A stretch of DNA of 64,000 bases from an uncultured Methanospirillum sp. (lineage in GTDB: Archaea > Halobacteriota > Methanomicrobia > Methanomicrobiales > Methanospirillaceae), in assembly GCF_963668475.1 (NCBI RefSeq), contig NZ_OY764544.1:2418001-2482000 (forward strand). The letters are read 5' to 3'. The position numbers and the translations under genes were made by a program. The stretch's first letter is position 1, and every line of letters begins with the position of its first letter. Under the pieces are notes generated by a model. The model did no database searches, had not been told where the DNA came from, and saw nothing but the letters and a program-made list of their open reading frames with translations. Positions 39,157-47,414 of the stretch are shown piece after piece.

Positions 39157-41928
39157 ATGAAATTTCAGGGCATTCTTCTCTTTGCTGCTATTCTTCTTGG
39201 TATCTGCTCTCTTCCATGTGGTGCTCTCCCGGGGCCGATAGAGGAGGGTATCAGTGCGGCTGGACTTGAATTGCGGGGAGGGAGCATCTCGCCAAACGAT
39301 CTCCCGGCGGGATGTAGTGATACTCCGGGGCCAGAGCCTGATTATGCTGAGGAGCAGATCACCGAAAGGGAGCACCGCACCGACGTGAGAGAGATTCTGG
39401 CTCATGGACAAGAGGGAGTTGTCCCGCTCTCACGTCTGACTGCCGGGGAGATTGATACAGTTTCCTCCTCATATACAGGACTGGCAGAGACGGGAATGAA
39501 AACCCAGGGTGGCTCTGTCATACTGGTCCCGGTCACACCAAGCCCGGTGGGCTGTGGATACTCGTATCTGTATCCTGACAGCGATACTGATTACTGGATC
39601 TATGCTCCGGGAACCTATACTCCTGAATCTGATATAACGGCTATCAATCCTGCTGCCATCACGATTACTGCTCCAGCGGTGCACCTTGATGGAAATGGTC
39701 ATACCATCACCGGAAACGGGACCGGAACCGGGATTAGGCTCACGAAATCCAGCATTACCGTCGGAAATTTCTCCCTGATATCCGGGTTTACCTCCGGCCT
39801 TACCAGTACCGGAGAAGAGTCGGTGATCAGGGACAGTGTGTTCACCGGTAACTACAACGGGGTCAATTCAACTGGTACCTCATCCATCATCAGCCGGATT
39901 ACTGCCATGAACAATACTGAAGGTATCCTGGCCTCAGGATCACACACCACCATTCATGATTCGGTCACATCGTACAACGAGGATGTCGGTATCGTGACTA
40001 TAGATGGCACGAACATCAGTATCAGAGACAACGTTGTTGAAAATAATACGTATGGAGCGATGCTGCTACTCGGATCGAAGAATGAGATCAGAAACAACAC
40101 CATCCGATACAATGGAGATGGTATTGAATCGGTCGCAAAAGGGACGGTTATCGCAGATAATACCATCACATCAAACCAGTATGACGGAATCTGGTCATTT
40201 GGAAACAATGCCACAATATCAGGCAACACGATAACAGGCAGTGAAGATAATGGCATCTATTCACCCGGTGACAGAGCGGTAATCACGAACAATACTATTG
40301 ATGCCAATTCGGATGGCATCTATGTAAAAGGAAATAATACTTTCATTACCGGTAATGTGATCCGGAACAATACAGGTGTTGCTGCTCTTGCGGCCGGGTA
40401 TAATTCAACGATTACGGGAAATGTGGCGTATAATAATCGTGCGGGGTTTAGTGCAACCAGAAACAACTCTACGATTTCCGGCAATTCTGTATACGCAACC
40501 AAAAAGGTAGCCATTTCTGCATACAATCTCAATTCAACGATCACGGGAAATATCATTGATAATGCGTTGACTGGAATCCATTTCGTTGGTAGAAATTTCA
40601 TCGTACAGGATAATGTCATCCGGAATGCTACCGCATCAGGCATGTCATCCTGGGGGACCAATGAGATTATTTCTAACAATACCTTACAGAACTCAACCAG
40701 AGGGATCTACCTGGGTAGCGAGTCAGTAACCGTGTCTGATAATGTTTTTGTAAATAACTCTGAATCAGGCATCTGGGCAATTTATAGAAACCAGACGATT
40801 ATCAGGAACCTGATCTCCGGGAGCCAGATCGGGATCAACATGAGCATGGGTGGGAATACCGTGGCTGAGAACTATATCTCCGGCAATGAGTATTATGGGC
40901 TCCAATTTACCGGTAATGACACGGTTATCAGGGAAAATTGTGTTGTTAACACCAGGAATGTTGGAGTTATGACCTACGGAAATTCTGTTACATTCACCAG
41001 GAATGATGTACGCAACAATATGATCGGCATGTTTTCATTTGGGAATAATACGGTCATATCAGAGAACATCATGAATTCCAACCGGCTTCTGGGTCTGGGA
41101 TATGGAGGAGTTAATACGACGGTGTCTCAAAACGAGATAGTCGGCAATAAAGTGGGAGGGCTCGAGGTTGACGGGTCTTACACCGTTGTATCGCAGAACA
41201 ATATCAGCAGGAATGGGCACAGTGGGATCTTTATGTCAGCAGATTATGCATCTTTGGTCGATAACCGGTTCGAATCGAACAGGTACGCATTTTCCCCATA
41301 CGTTGCCATGGATACCCTTCTGTTCACAGGCAATACACTTCAAAACAATACCGATGCGGGAATATACCTGGACAATACCAGCAACGGTGGGAACGGATCA
41401 GTATACAACAACTACTTCGGCAACCTGAAGAATGTTGACGGAGAGGGGGATGCATCACAGTTTACCTGGACTAACCCTGTCGGTCCACAGCCCGGGACCA
41501 GCGTGGTCGGCGGCCCGTATCTTGCTGGCAACTTCTGGAGTAACCCGAACGGGACCGGCTGGTCAGACCTGAAGCCTGTAAACCCGAACGGGTATGTCAC
41601 GACTCCCTACCCGGTCTCATCAGGGGCGAATGACACCGCACCGCTGGTCAGGCCCGGAGTGATCCCGGTCATTCTGACAGCCAACTTCACGGCAGTCAAT
41701 GTGACCGGTGTTCCGCCGCTCACGGTCCGATTTATCGATCTCTCAACCGGGTATCCGACGAAATGGAGATGGAACCTTGGGGACGGATCGTACTCGACAC
41801 TGCAGAATCCGGTTCACACGTACAACGGGATCGGAAGGTACACGATCACCCTCGAGGTTGAGAACAACGATGGGTCTGCAATCGTGAGAAAACCAACCTT
41901 TGTCAAGACGGTACGACCACAGCGATAA
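39157..41928 (+). CDS. secreted beta-helix (NosD-like) protein with C-terminal PKD domain
   Basis: 923 residues from ATG at 39157 (AGGTG upstream). Signal peptide GILLFAAILLGICSLPCGA. Residues ~150-790 are a long right-handed parallel beta-helix: about 25 turns of ~22-24 residues with recurrent 'I-NNTI--N--GI' patterns (SGNTITGSEDNGIYS, ITNNTIDANSDGIYV, ISENIMNSNRLLGLG). The start of the helix, HLDGNGHTITGNGTG, matches NosD/pectate-lyase-like domains. A PKD domain closes the protein (~840-920; FIDLSTGYPTKWRWNLGDG). Many N-x-S/T sites suggest heavy N-glycosylation. It is probably an adhesin or surface structural protein; no catalytic site for polysaccharide cleavage was seen. Confidence 0.88.
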   Translation: MKFQGILLFAAILLGICSLPCGALPGPIEEGISAAGLELRGGSISPNDLPAGCSDTPGPEPDYAEEQITEREHRTDVREILAHGQEGVVPLSRLTAGEIDTVSSSYTGLAETGMKTQGGSVILVPVTPSPVGCGYSYLYPDSDTDYWIYAPGTYTPESDITAINPAAITITAPAVHLDGNGHTITGNGTGTGIRLTKSSITVGNFSLISGFTSGLTSTGEESVIRDSVFTGNYNGVNSTGTSSIISRITAMNNTEGILASGSHTTIHDSVTSYNEDVGIVTIDGTNISIRDNVVENNTYGAMLLLGSKNEIRNNTIRYNGDGIESVAKGTVIADNTITSNQYDGIWSFGNNATISGNTITGSEDNGIYSPGDRAVITNNTIDANSDGIYVKGNNTFITGNVIRNNTGVAALAAGYNSTITGNVAYNNRAGFSATRNNSTISGNSVYATKKVAISAYNLNSTITGNIIDNALTGIHFVGRNFIVQDNVIRNATASGMSSWGTNEIISNNTLQNSTRGIYLGSESVTVSDNVFVNNSESGIWAIYRNQTIIRNLISGSQIGINMSMGGNTVAENYISGNEYYGLQFTGNDTVIRENCVVNTRNVGVMTYGNSVTFTRNDVRNNMIGMFSFGNNTVISENIMNSNRLLGLGYGGVNTTVSQNEIVGNKVGGLEVDGSYTVVSQNNISRNGHSGIFMSADYASLVDNRFESNRYAFSPYVAMDTLLFTGNTLQNNTDAGIYLDNTSNGGNGSVYNNYFGNLKNVDGEGDASQFTWTNPVGPQPGTSVVGGPYLAGNFWSNPNGTGWSDLKPVNPNGYVTTPYPVSSGANDTAPLVRPGVIPVILTANFTAVNVTGVPPLTVRFIDLSTGYPTKWRWNLGDGSYSTLQNPVHTYNGIGRYTITLEVENNDGSAIVRKPTFVKTVRPQR

Positions 41929-41929
41929 T

Positions 41930-41976
41930 CCGGGAAAAGGGGTGTGTCATTATCGGCACTCCCGGTTTTCTTTTTT
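41930..41976 (+). terminator. stem-loop plus T-rich terminator after the beta-helix gene
   Basis: CCGGGA (41930-41935) pairs with TCCCGG (41960-41965), followed at once by TTTTC and six T (41966-41976). It begins two bases after the stop codon. Confidence 0.6.
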
Positions 41977-42072
41977 ACTGATGTGATCTGATCACCTTCG
42001 AATGATCCCTGAATGAGTCAACCCATTCAGAGAGTGGTGTTCATGAAGAATACCAAGAGAGGGCGAAAGAAT

Positions 42073-42867
42073 TCATATCCTGGATAGTAGTGAATCCGGA
42101 GCCTCACGTAAATCACGATTATTGAGATCGCTCACGATAACACAGCACTCGTACTCACCCATCTCTGCAATCCGGAAGAGGTACCATACTCTTTCTCCGC
42201 CGAATATCACAGCACTCTCCTTGAGGTTTGAAAAATCCGGATAATCCTGATAAGGCAATGAAAAGCCCATACCCACTGCCTTGGAATATGCCTCCCTTGC
42301 TGTCCAGATACGATAAAAAGTTCGGAGAGATTCATTCTTGTTCTGAATAAGGCAATCCAGGTCATTTTTTGAAAATACCCGCTGTGCTATCTTGTTGACC
42401 TGAACAGTATCGTCAATACCCTGGATATCAACACCAATCTCCCGGTTCATTGATATCCCGATAATAAGGCGGTCTTTTGAGTGGGAAACATTAAAGGATA
42501 GGGCATCAGGATTTTGATTATTGATATCCGGTTTTCCATAGATGTTTTCATGAAAACTGATAGATACGGGGTTGATATTCAGGTATCTTGAAAGAATTTC
42601 TCTCCTAATCCCATGCGAGCAGACAGAAAACGCTCTGCTTTCTTGATTGACCATTTTTTCTGCTCTCGCATGCTCTTTCTGAGAAAGATACGGAAGAAAG
42701 TGAGATGAGTTCCTGGAGATTTGTACCATATCAATTTCATACAGGTCAACAAATCCGGGTCCGGTATCTTCAGGCCATGGAATCGTCAGCGAAGAGACAT
42801 AAAAATGTCTTAATTCTGGCCATTCTGAACTATTCATCATTGATATGTTGAAATTATCCTGATTCAT
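42073..42867 (-). CDS. Sfp-type 4'-phosphopantetheinyl transferase
   Basis: 264 residues, the length of Sfp/Gsp enzymes. Conserved motifs in order: GKPDI (substrate loop), FNVSHSKDRLIIGI, IGVDIQGID with the Mg-binding Asp, and FYRIWTAREAYSKAVGMG with the W-x-x-x-E-A/S-x-x-K signature. Such enzymes move phosphopantetheine from CoA to a carrier-protein serine. No carrier protein, NRPS or PKS gene is in the window, so its target is elsewhere. AT-richer codons than the neighbouring genes and rarity in archaea suggest transfer. A relic of another gene lies immediately upstream. Confidence 0.85.
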   Translation of the reverse strand: MNQDNFNISMMNSSEWPELRHFYVSSLTIPWPEDTGPGFVDLYEIDMVQISRNSSHFLPYLSQKEHARAEKMVNQESRAFSVCSHGIRREILSRYLNINPVSISFHENIYGKPDINNQNPDALSFNVSHSKDRLIIGISMNREIGVDIQGIDDTVQVNKIAQRVFSKNDLDCLIQNKNESLRTFYRIWTAREAYSKAVGMGFSLPYQDYPDFSNLKESAVIFGGERVWYLFRIAEMGEYECCVIVSDLNNRDLREAPDSLLSRI

Positions 42868-42870
42868 CGA

Positions 42871-43116
42871 TCAACAGTAACCTGACTGTCGTGTTGTCCC
42901 TGACAATGCATGAATACCTGCGAGTGTTACGGTGGGACTCTCTACCAAACAGGTTGTGAAGTCTTCAGAGTCTATGGAATAGATGAAGAGATCATCAAAC
43001 GCGTTACCTTCTGCATACGCGTTTGCAGAAGTTATAGGCTCCTCTCCATAGAAATCCCCCGGTCTGATCACCTGATGGTTCCTTCTCCCTCCACCATTCG
43101 CTAAAAACGTCTTCAA
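42871..43116 (-). pseudogene. possible remnant of a cyclic-nucleotide-binding-like domain
   Basis: An 81-codon frame ends four bases before the phosphopantetheinyl transferase start. Its middle, VIRPGDFYGEEP, then NAFDDLFIYSIDSEDFTTCL and ESPTV, follows the order of a cNMP-binding (Crp-like) domain, G-x-F-x-G-E ... L--I--EDF--LL---P. The first half of such a domain is missing: upstream sequence in all three frames gives no match and has stops. It therefore looks like a decayed 3' fragment. The match is by eye and could be chance. Confidence 0.3.
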
Positions 43117-43263
43117 AAACTGTTGTCAGGGTGGAGATGAGTTGAACAGGCTGACCTTCACCCTGCTGAATCTTGTTGGATGTACATGAACTGTGAATGA
43201 TACGCGTAGAGAGAATTTCGATGATCTCCAATTTCCACCCGCTTACCCTGTAACCATCTCCCG

Positions 43264-43402
43264 TGTCGGATCCTATCCAACCTGAGAAATCTCATCTGAT
43301 CCTTCTTTAAGACCCTTCTCAATCACTGATTTCCCTTCGTGCGGGAGGCTGGGAATCCTGTTCTCCCATACAAACGCCTCACCCGGAGCTTCCAAAACCC
43401 CA
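43264..43402. repeat. dispersed ~140-bp intergenic repeat, copy A
   Basis: This stretch aligns with 53463-53600 with small gaps. Shared blocks in order are GTCGGATCC, ACCTGA, GCGGGAGG followed by GGGA-TC-TGT, ACCCGGA-CT and CAAAACCC. The first block is an inverted repeat (GTCGGAT with ATCCAAC) with one mismatch, so a structured RNA or a small mobile remnant is possible. It lies in a gene-poor stretch of ~690 bp before the SulP gene and runs into hairpin copy 3. Confidence 0.45.
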
Positions 43403-43427
43403 ATGGGGCTCATTTGGGGCCCCAGGC
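43398..43427 (-). repeat. dispersed GC-rich hairpin element, copy 3 (inverted)
   Basis: Read on the minus strand it gives GCCTGGGGCCCC, then AAATGAGCC and CCATTGGGG, the same order as the copies at 5811 and 22584, also preceded by an ATGAAGAAC-like stretch. It sits at the end of the ~140-bp repeat. No gene is present between here and 43807, and I see nothing else recognisable in that stretch. Confidence 0.45.
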
Positions 43428-43806
43428 GAGCCTGTTGAAATGTTCTTCATGTAAAATGTATTTGTGTGCTTTCAGATTGGAACAATCTTTTTACATAAGC
43501 ACGAGAAAAGCATTTAAAGCGTCTGCCATATTTCAGATCTCATCACCTATGGTCTCCCCTCATCTATGGCTCATCCATGATGAGATCAGCGACAAGAGGC
43601 AGAAACAAAAAGACAAATGAAATATGTAAATGGAGGAGTGCCAGGATGTACCATCATTCTTTTAGTACTCGTACATCCAATGGAAAGCATTGATCCTGCT
43701 ATTCTGTAAATTGATCACATGAAGGTGAATCACAATTACCCGAAAAACCAGCCCGACAGAAAGTAATACCCCGGAATTTTCTGCCCGCACGATTATTCAG
43801 TTATAT

Positions 43807-45474
43807 ATGCCCGGGCTGTATAGTCTTCTTTCCTATAACCGTGAGTGGCTTCGGTATGACCTTGTTGCCGGAGTTGTTGTATTTGCAGTTCTTATCCCGT
43901 CAAACCTGGCATATGGAGAACTAGCCGGATTTAACCCGGTTATAGGGTTATATGCTGGTTTTGTTGCAATGCTTGTGTATGCACTCTTTACACAGTCAAA
44001 GCAGATCATTATCGGACCTGAATCAACAACTGCAATCCTTCTTGCAACAACCGTTGCACCTCTGGCACTGGGAGATTATACCAGGTATACATATCTTGCT
44101 GCCACATTAGCCCTCATTATCGGCATTATCTGTATTGTTGCAGGCAGGCTTCGACTGGGATTTGTATCTGATTTTTTTTCAAAACCCATTCTTACCGGAT
44201 ATATCACCGGCACTTCCATTGTCGTAATCATCAGCCAACTGGGCAAGATGTTTGGCCTGAGTATCTCGAGCGTGGAGATCACAGACAAATTCATGGAAGT
44301 ACTCTCTGAAATAGACCATACTCATATCCTCACCTTTGAGATTGGTATCGTCATTCTGATTATTCTCCTACTGATGCGGCGTTTCACACCCGGACTTCCC
44401 GCCCCCCTGATTGTGGTTATTGGTTCGATCATCGTTTCAACGATATACAACCTCCAGAGTTATGGTATTAAAGTAGTGGGAGAGATCGAAACCGGTCTGC
44501 CATCTTTTCAGATTCCGATGATTACGCTCTCTGATCTTCAGATACTGGTTCCGGCAGCGATAGCAATTTCGGTAATTCTCTTTACTGATGGTACCCTGAC
44601 CGGGCGGGTTTTCTCTAGAAAACATCATTACCGGCTGGATTCAAGCAAAGAACTCATCGCTTTTGGAGCAGCCAACATCTGCACCGGTCTGTTTCAGGGC
44701 TTTACCGTCGGAGCAAGCCAGACAAAAACAGCAGTAAATGATGGGTCCCGCAACAAAAGTCAATTGTCAGGATTGATTGCAGCAGGGCTGGTAATTGTAT
44801 TTTTACTCTTTTTTACGTCAGTCTTACGTAATCTTCCCCTGGTTGCCCTGGGAGCGATTGTCATTGTTGCCGGGTACAGTCTTATTGACATCGATGAATT
44901 CCGGAGTATTTACCACACAAGGCGAAGTGAGTTTGTCCTGTCAATTCTCACCCTCGTCGGAGTGCTTGTATTCGGATTAATACAGGGTGTTGCACTTGCA
45001 GTCGGGTTCTCGCTTCTTGAGTTCATCAAGCGGATTTACCGGCCTCACACCTCAATTCTGGGTATTTGTGAAGGGGTGGACGGATTCCATGCGGTTTCCT
45101 CGGACGGGGAACAATTCTTCTTTCCCGGACTACTCATATACAGATTTGATGCACCTCTGTTTTTCGCAAACGCAGCATTTTTTGTGTCAGATATAAACCA
45201 GGCCATTGAGCGATCAGAAGAACCGGTTACGTACCTCCTTCTTGATGCAACCGCGATTTTGGATTTTGATTCAACCGCAGCGGACGCATTCAGGGAAATG
45301 TACCTGGATCTGAAGGAGCAGGGGATTACTATCGGTATCGCCGGGGCAAACGGGGTCCTTCTGGAAATGTTAGAGCGTGCCGGCCTTGATGAAATGATCG
45401 GAAAAACGCATATGTTTCCAACTATCCGGACAGGGCTTATCTCATTTGCAGAAAAATACCTCCAGGAGATGTAA
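43807..45474 (+). CDS. SulP-family anion permease with STAS domain
   Basis: 555 residues. Residues ~1-400 hold 11-12 membrane segments of the SulP fold: LVAGVVVFAVLIPSNLAYG in the first, IIIGPESTTAILLATTVAPL in helix 3, FTVGASQTKTAVNDGSRNKS as the conserved transport motif, then ALGAIVIVAGYSLIDIDEF. Residues ~440-550 form a cytoplasmic STAS domain (GLLIYRFDAPLFFANAAFF ... TYLLLDATAILDFDSTAADA). Family members carry sulfate, bicarbonate or dicarboxylates; the ion here is unknown. No ribosome site precedes the ATG. The stop codon abuts the broken surface-protein remnant. Confidence 0.92.
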   Translation: MPGLYSLLSYNREWLRYDLVAGVVVFAVLIPSNLAYGELAGFNPVIGLYAGFVAMLVYALFTQSKQIIIGPESTTAILLATTVAPLALGDYTRYTYLAATLALIIGIICIVAGRLRLGFVSDFFSKPILTGYITGTSIVVIISQLGKMFGLSISSVEITDKFMEVLSEIDHTHILTFEIGIVILIILLLMRRFTPGLPAPLIVVIGSIIVSTIYNLQSYGIKVVGEIETGLPSFQIPMITLSDLQILVPAAIAISVILFTDGTLTGRVFSRKHHYRLDSSKELIAFGAANICTGLFQGFTVGASQTKTAVNDGSRNKSQLSGLIAAGLVIVFLLFFTSVLRNLPLVALGAIVIVAGYSLIDIDEFRSIYHTRRSEFVLSILTLVGVLVFGLIQGVALAVGFSLLEFIKRIYRPHTSILGICEGVDGFHAVSSDGEQFFFPGLLIYRFDAPLFFANAAFFVSDINQAIERSEEPVTYLLLDATAILDFDSTAADAFREMYLDLKEQGITIGIAGANGVLLEMLERAGLDEMIGKTHMFPTIRTGLISFAEKYLQEM

Positions 45475-45477
45475 TTT

Positions 45478-46850
45478 TTCAAGTTGTGGGTGAATCAACA
45501 AGAACTGAATTTATTAGAGATGGTTTTAATGTAATATCCATTGGATCTAATCCAGATTTTACTAATATCCCTGAAACTATTGCACATACTGTGTTCATGA
45601 ATACTAATGATACGAACATTTCATCTTCACACATCACCTATTCTTTCCCGATAACCGGTGCTGAACCGGGTTTATGGAATGTAACAGTAACAAATTATGA
45701 CGTCAGACAGGATCGTTACCAAATGGTTTTACAGTTTTTCCTCCACAACTATCAGTCATCAGTATCTCCCCTTCAACAGGTGTAAATACCGGGTCTGTTA
45801 CAATCACTAACCTTTCAGGAACTCTCTTTCAATCTGGTGCAACCGTCAACCTGACCCGGACCGGACAGCCAAACATAACCGCAACAAACGTTCAGGTTGT
45901 CTCTTCATCCCAGATCACCTGTACTCTTCCCCTCACCGGAAAAGCTGCCGGACAATGGAATATCATTGTCACAAATCCTGACAGTCAGTCAGGAATCCTT
46001 GCAAACGGATTCACCGTCACTGCTGCAAACCCCGGGAACACACCGTTTGTCATCGATCCTTCAGCGATGAACACCTTTGACGGCCAGTATCTCAAATCCC
46101 GGGGATACGGATGGTGTGACTTTGGAGGAGTCAATAACTCGTATTACAAGATCACCCTTGCCGAAACCACGCAATACCCGACTGAATTCCATCTAAAAAA
46201 GAGTTTTACCACCAAAGCCCAGTTCGGGATCCTGGTACAGGCATCAAATGTCAGGATCAGCGGAGTGGATCTCTCCACGGCACCCATGCTGACCAGAGAC
46301 CGGTAAACAGTATCACCAACACCTATGCCCCGCTCACCCTGGCAGAAACTGGGGCAGCAGGAATCAAGGTCACTTCAGGATTCACCGGGGTCAAACTGGT
46401 CGATGTAAACGTAGTAGGGCAGAATGTTCCTGCAGTCCATGTCGATGGATCAAATCTCGATATCATCGGAACCAATAACCCGGATCCGTACCTGACAACG
46501 TATTCGGGAAGCGGTATCAATGACAACTGGGGAACGACCCTGACCGGGAAATTAAACTCAGGATACGGTCTTGGTCTCCTTCAGCAGACAGCATCACGAA
46601 GTTCAGCAGTTACCATTACCGGAGATGGCGGAGCAGGAGTGAATATTTCCGGACCGTTCAGCGGAATCGAACTCAATGGAAAGACAGCAACCCTTGCCAT
46701 CAGTGGAAATACCATTCACATCAACGGGACCGGGACCGATTCAGGAACAGGATCTGATCAGAGCAGCGGAATCAGTGCATGGGTTGGCAGCCGTGTAAAT
46801 GTAACTGCTGCTGATTCATCGATCACCGGCCAGGAGTATCGTAAGTAGCA
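45478..46850 (+). pseudogene. 5'-truncated, frameshifted surface-protein remnant
   Basis: Without start codon or signal peptide, this begins four bases after the SulP stop. It encodes IPT/TIG-like sequence (AEPGLWNVTVTNYD, then after a lost G near 45701 GQTGSLPNGFTVFPPQ) followed by the same TIG and beta-helix segment as in the gene at 47415. A second single-base loss at ~46286 (CACCCATG against CACCCAATG in the other copy) shifts the frame again. Homology to the downstream gene stops abruptly at 46839, after GGAGTAT. The piece is the internal part of an older gene cut at both ends, not a functional protein. Confidence 0.82.
45760..46839 (+). repeat. 1.08-kb direct repeat, upstream copy
   Basis: Matches 49307-50387 almost base for base, with scattered substitutions of a few percent and one net single-base deletion (1080 versus 1081 bases). 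Same orientation. The intervening unique DNA is 2,467 bp. Confidence 0.92.
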
Positions 46851-47414
46851 CTACCGGTAGACCAGACCGGAACAAGCAGCACAAAGTTTGGAGAGAATGT
46901 ACGAACCAATAAATTAAAACCCAAGCGAAGATTGATTGGCGACTTATCCTGAAAGACCTTATGGAATATCATAGACAACTTACATCAAAAAATCAGCAAT
47001 TACACGTGCTATCACCGGAATTGAATCTACAGTAATTGAAGAAGATAGGGATAATTCCATTTCAGGGTCAGAAAAAACGGAATGAACTACATTCCGGAAA
47101 ATTCGATAATTTATCCCAGATATTAAATTCGATATGTTCTATTTAAAAAAACGGCATGATGGTGTCCATCAAGCTCCCCTAATGAAAATGGGATCCATTT
47201 TCATGACAAATGATAGATTTAACTTAAAGGCGATGCAAAAACAATCAGTAATTGCTCAATATACTTGACAACCCGGAGTAATTTCGAAAAGTTAATTTAC
47301 TTTATCAACTATAGGCAATTAATCAGATTATATTCTGAGGAAGTGCGGGAACAATTGTTGATTGTTATGTTTCGTGTTGATACCTATGAAAGGATCAATT
47401 AATTTTATACAGGT
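46851..47414 (+). other. AT-rich gene-free stretch before the subtilase gene
   Basis: 564 bp, visibly richer in A+T than the DNA on both sides. No coding frame or transposase remnant was recognised. It holds a 7-bp hairpin CGGAATG/CATTCCG (47078-47096), a TATA-like CTATTTAAAAAA near 47140, and a strong palindrome at 47182. The stretch starts exactly at the end of the upstream repeat copy, so it marks the junction of imported DNA. Confidence 0.5.
47182..47204. promoter_or_regulatory. perfect 10-bp inverted repeat upstream of the subtilase gene
   Basis: Arms ATGAAAATGG and CCATTTTCAT flank a three-base centre (GAT, overlapping a GGATCC). It lies ~35 bases after a TATA-like element and ~210 bases before the start codon, so it may be an operator or leader hairpin. 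No T-run follows, so it is not an obvious terminator. Confidence 0.45.

Noticed and set aside
38903..39157. 84-codon frame before the beta-helix gene
   Set aside because: No ribosome site, unlike protein composition, and it covers the likely promoter palindrome and the next start.
43004..43231. 75-codon minus-strand frame upstream of the cNMP-like fragment, as its missing N-terminus
   Set aside because: It is in another frame and none of the three frames gives the expected first half of the domain, so it was not merged into the relic.
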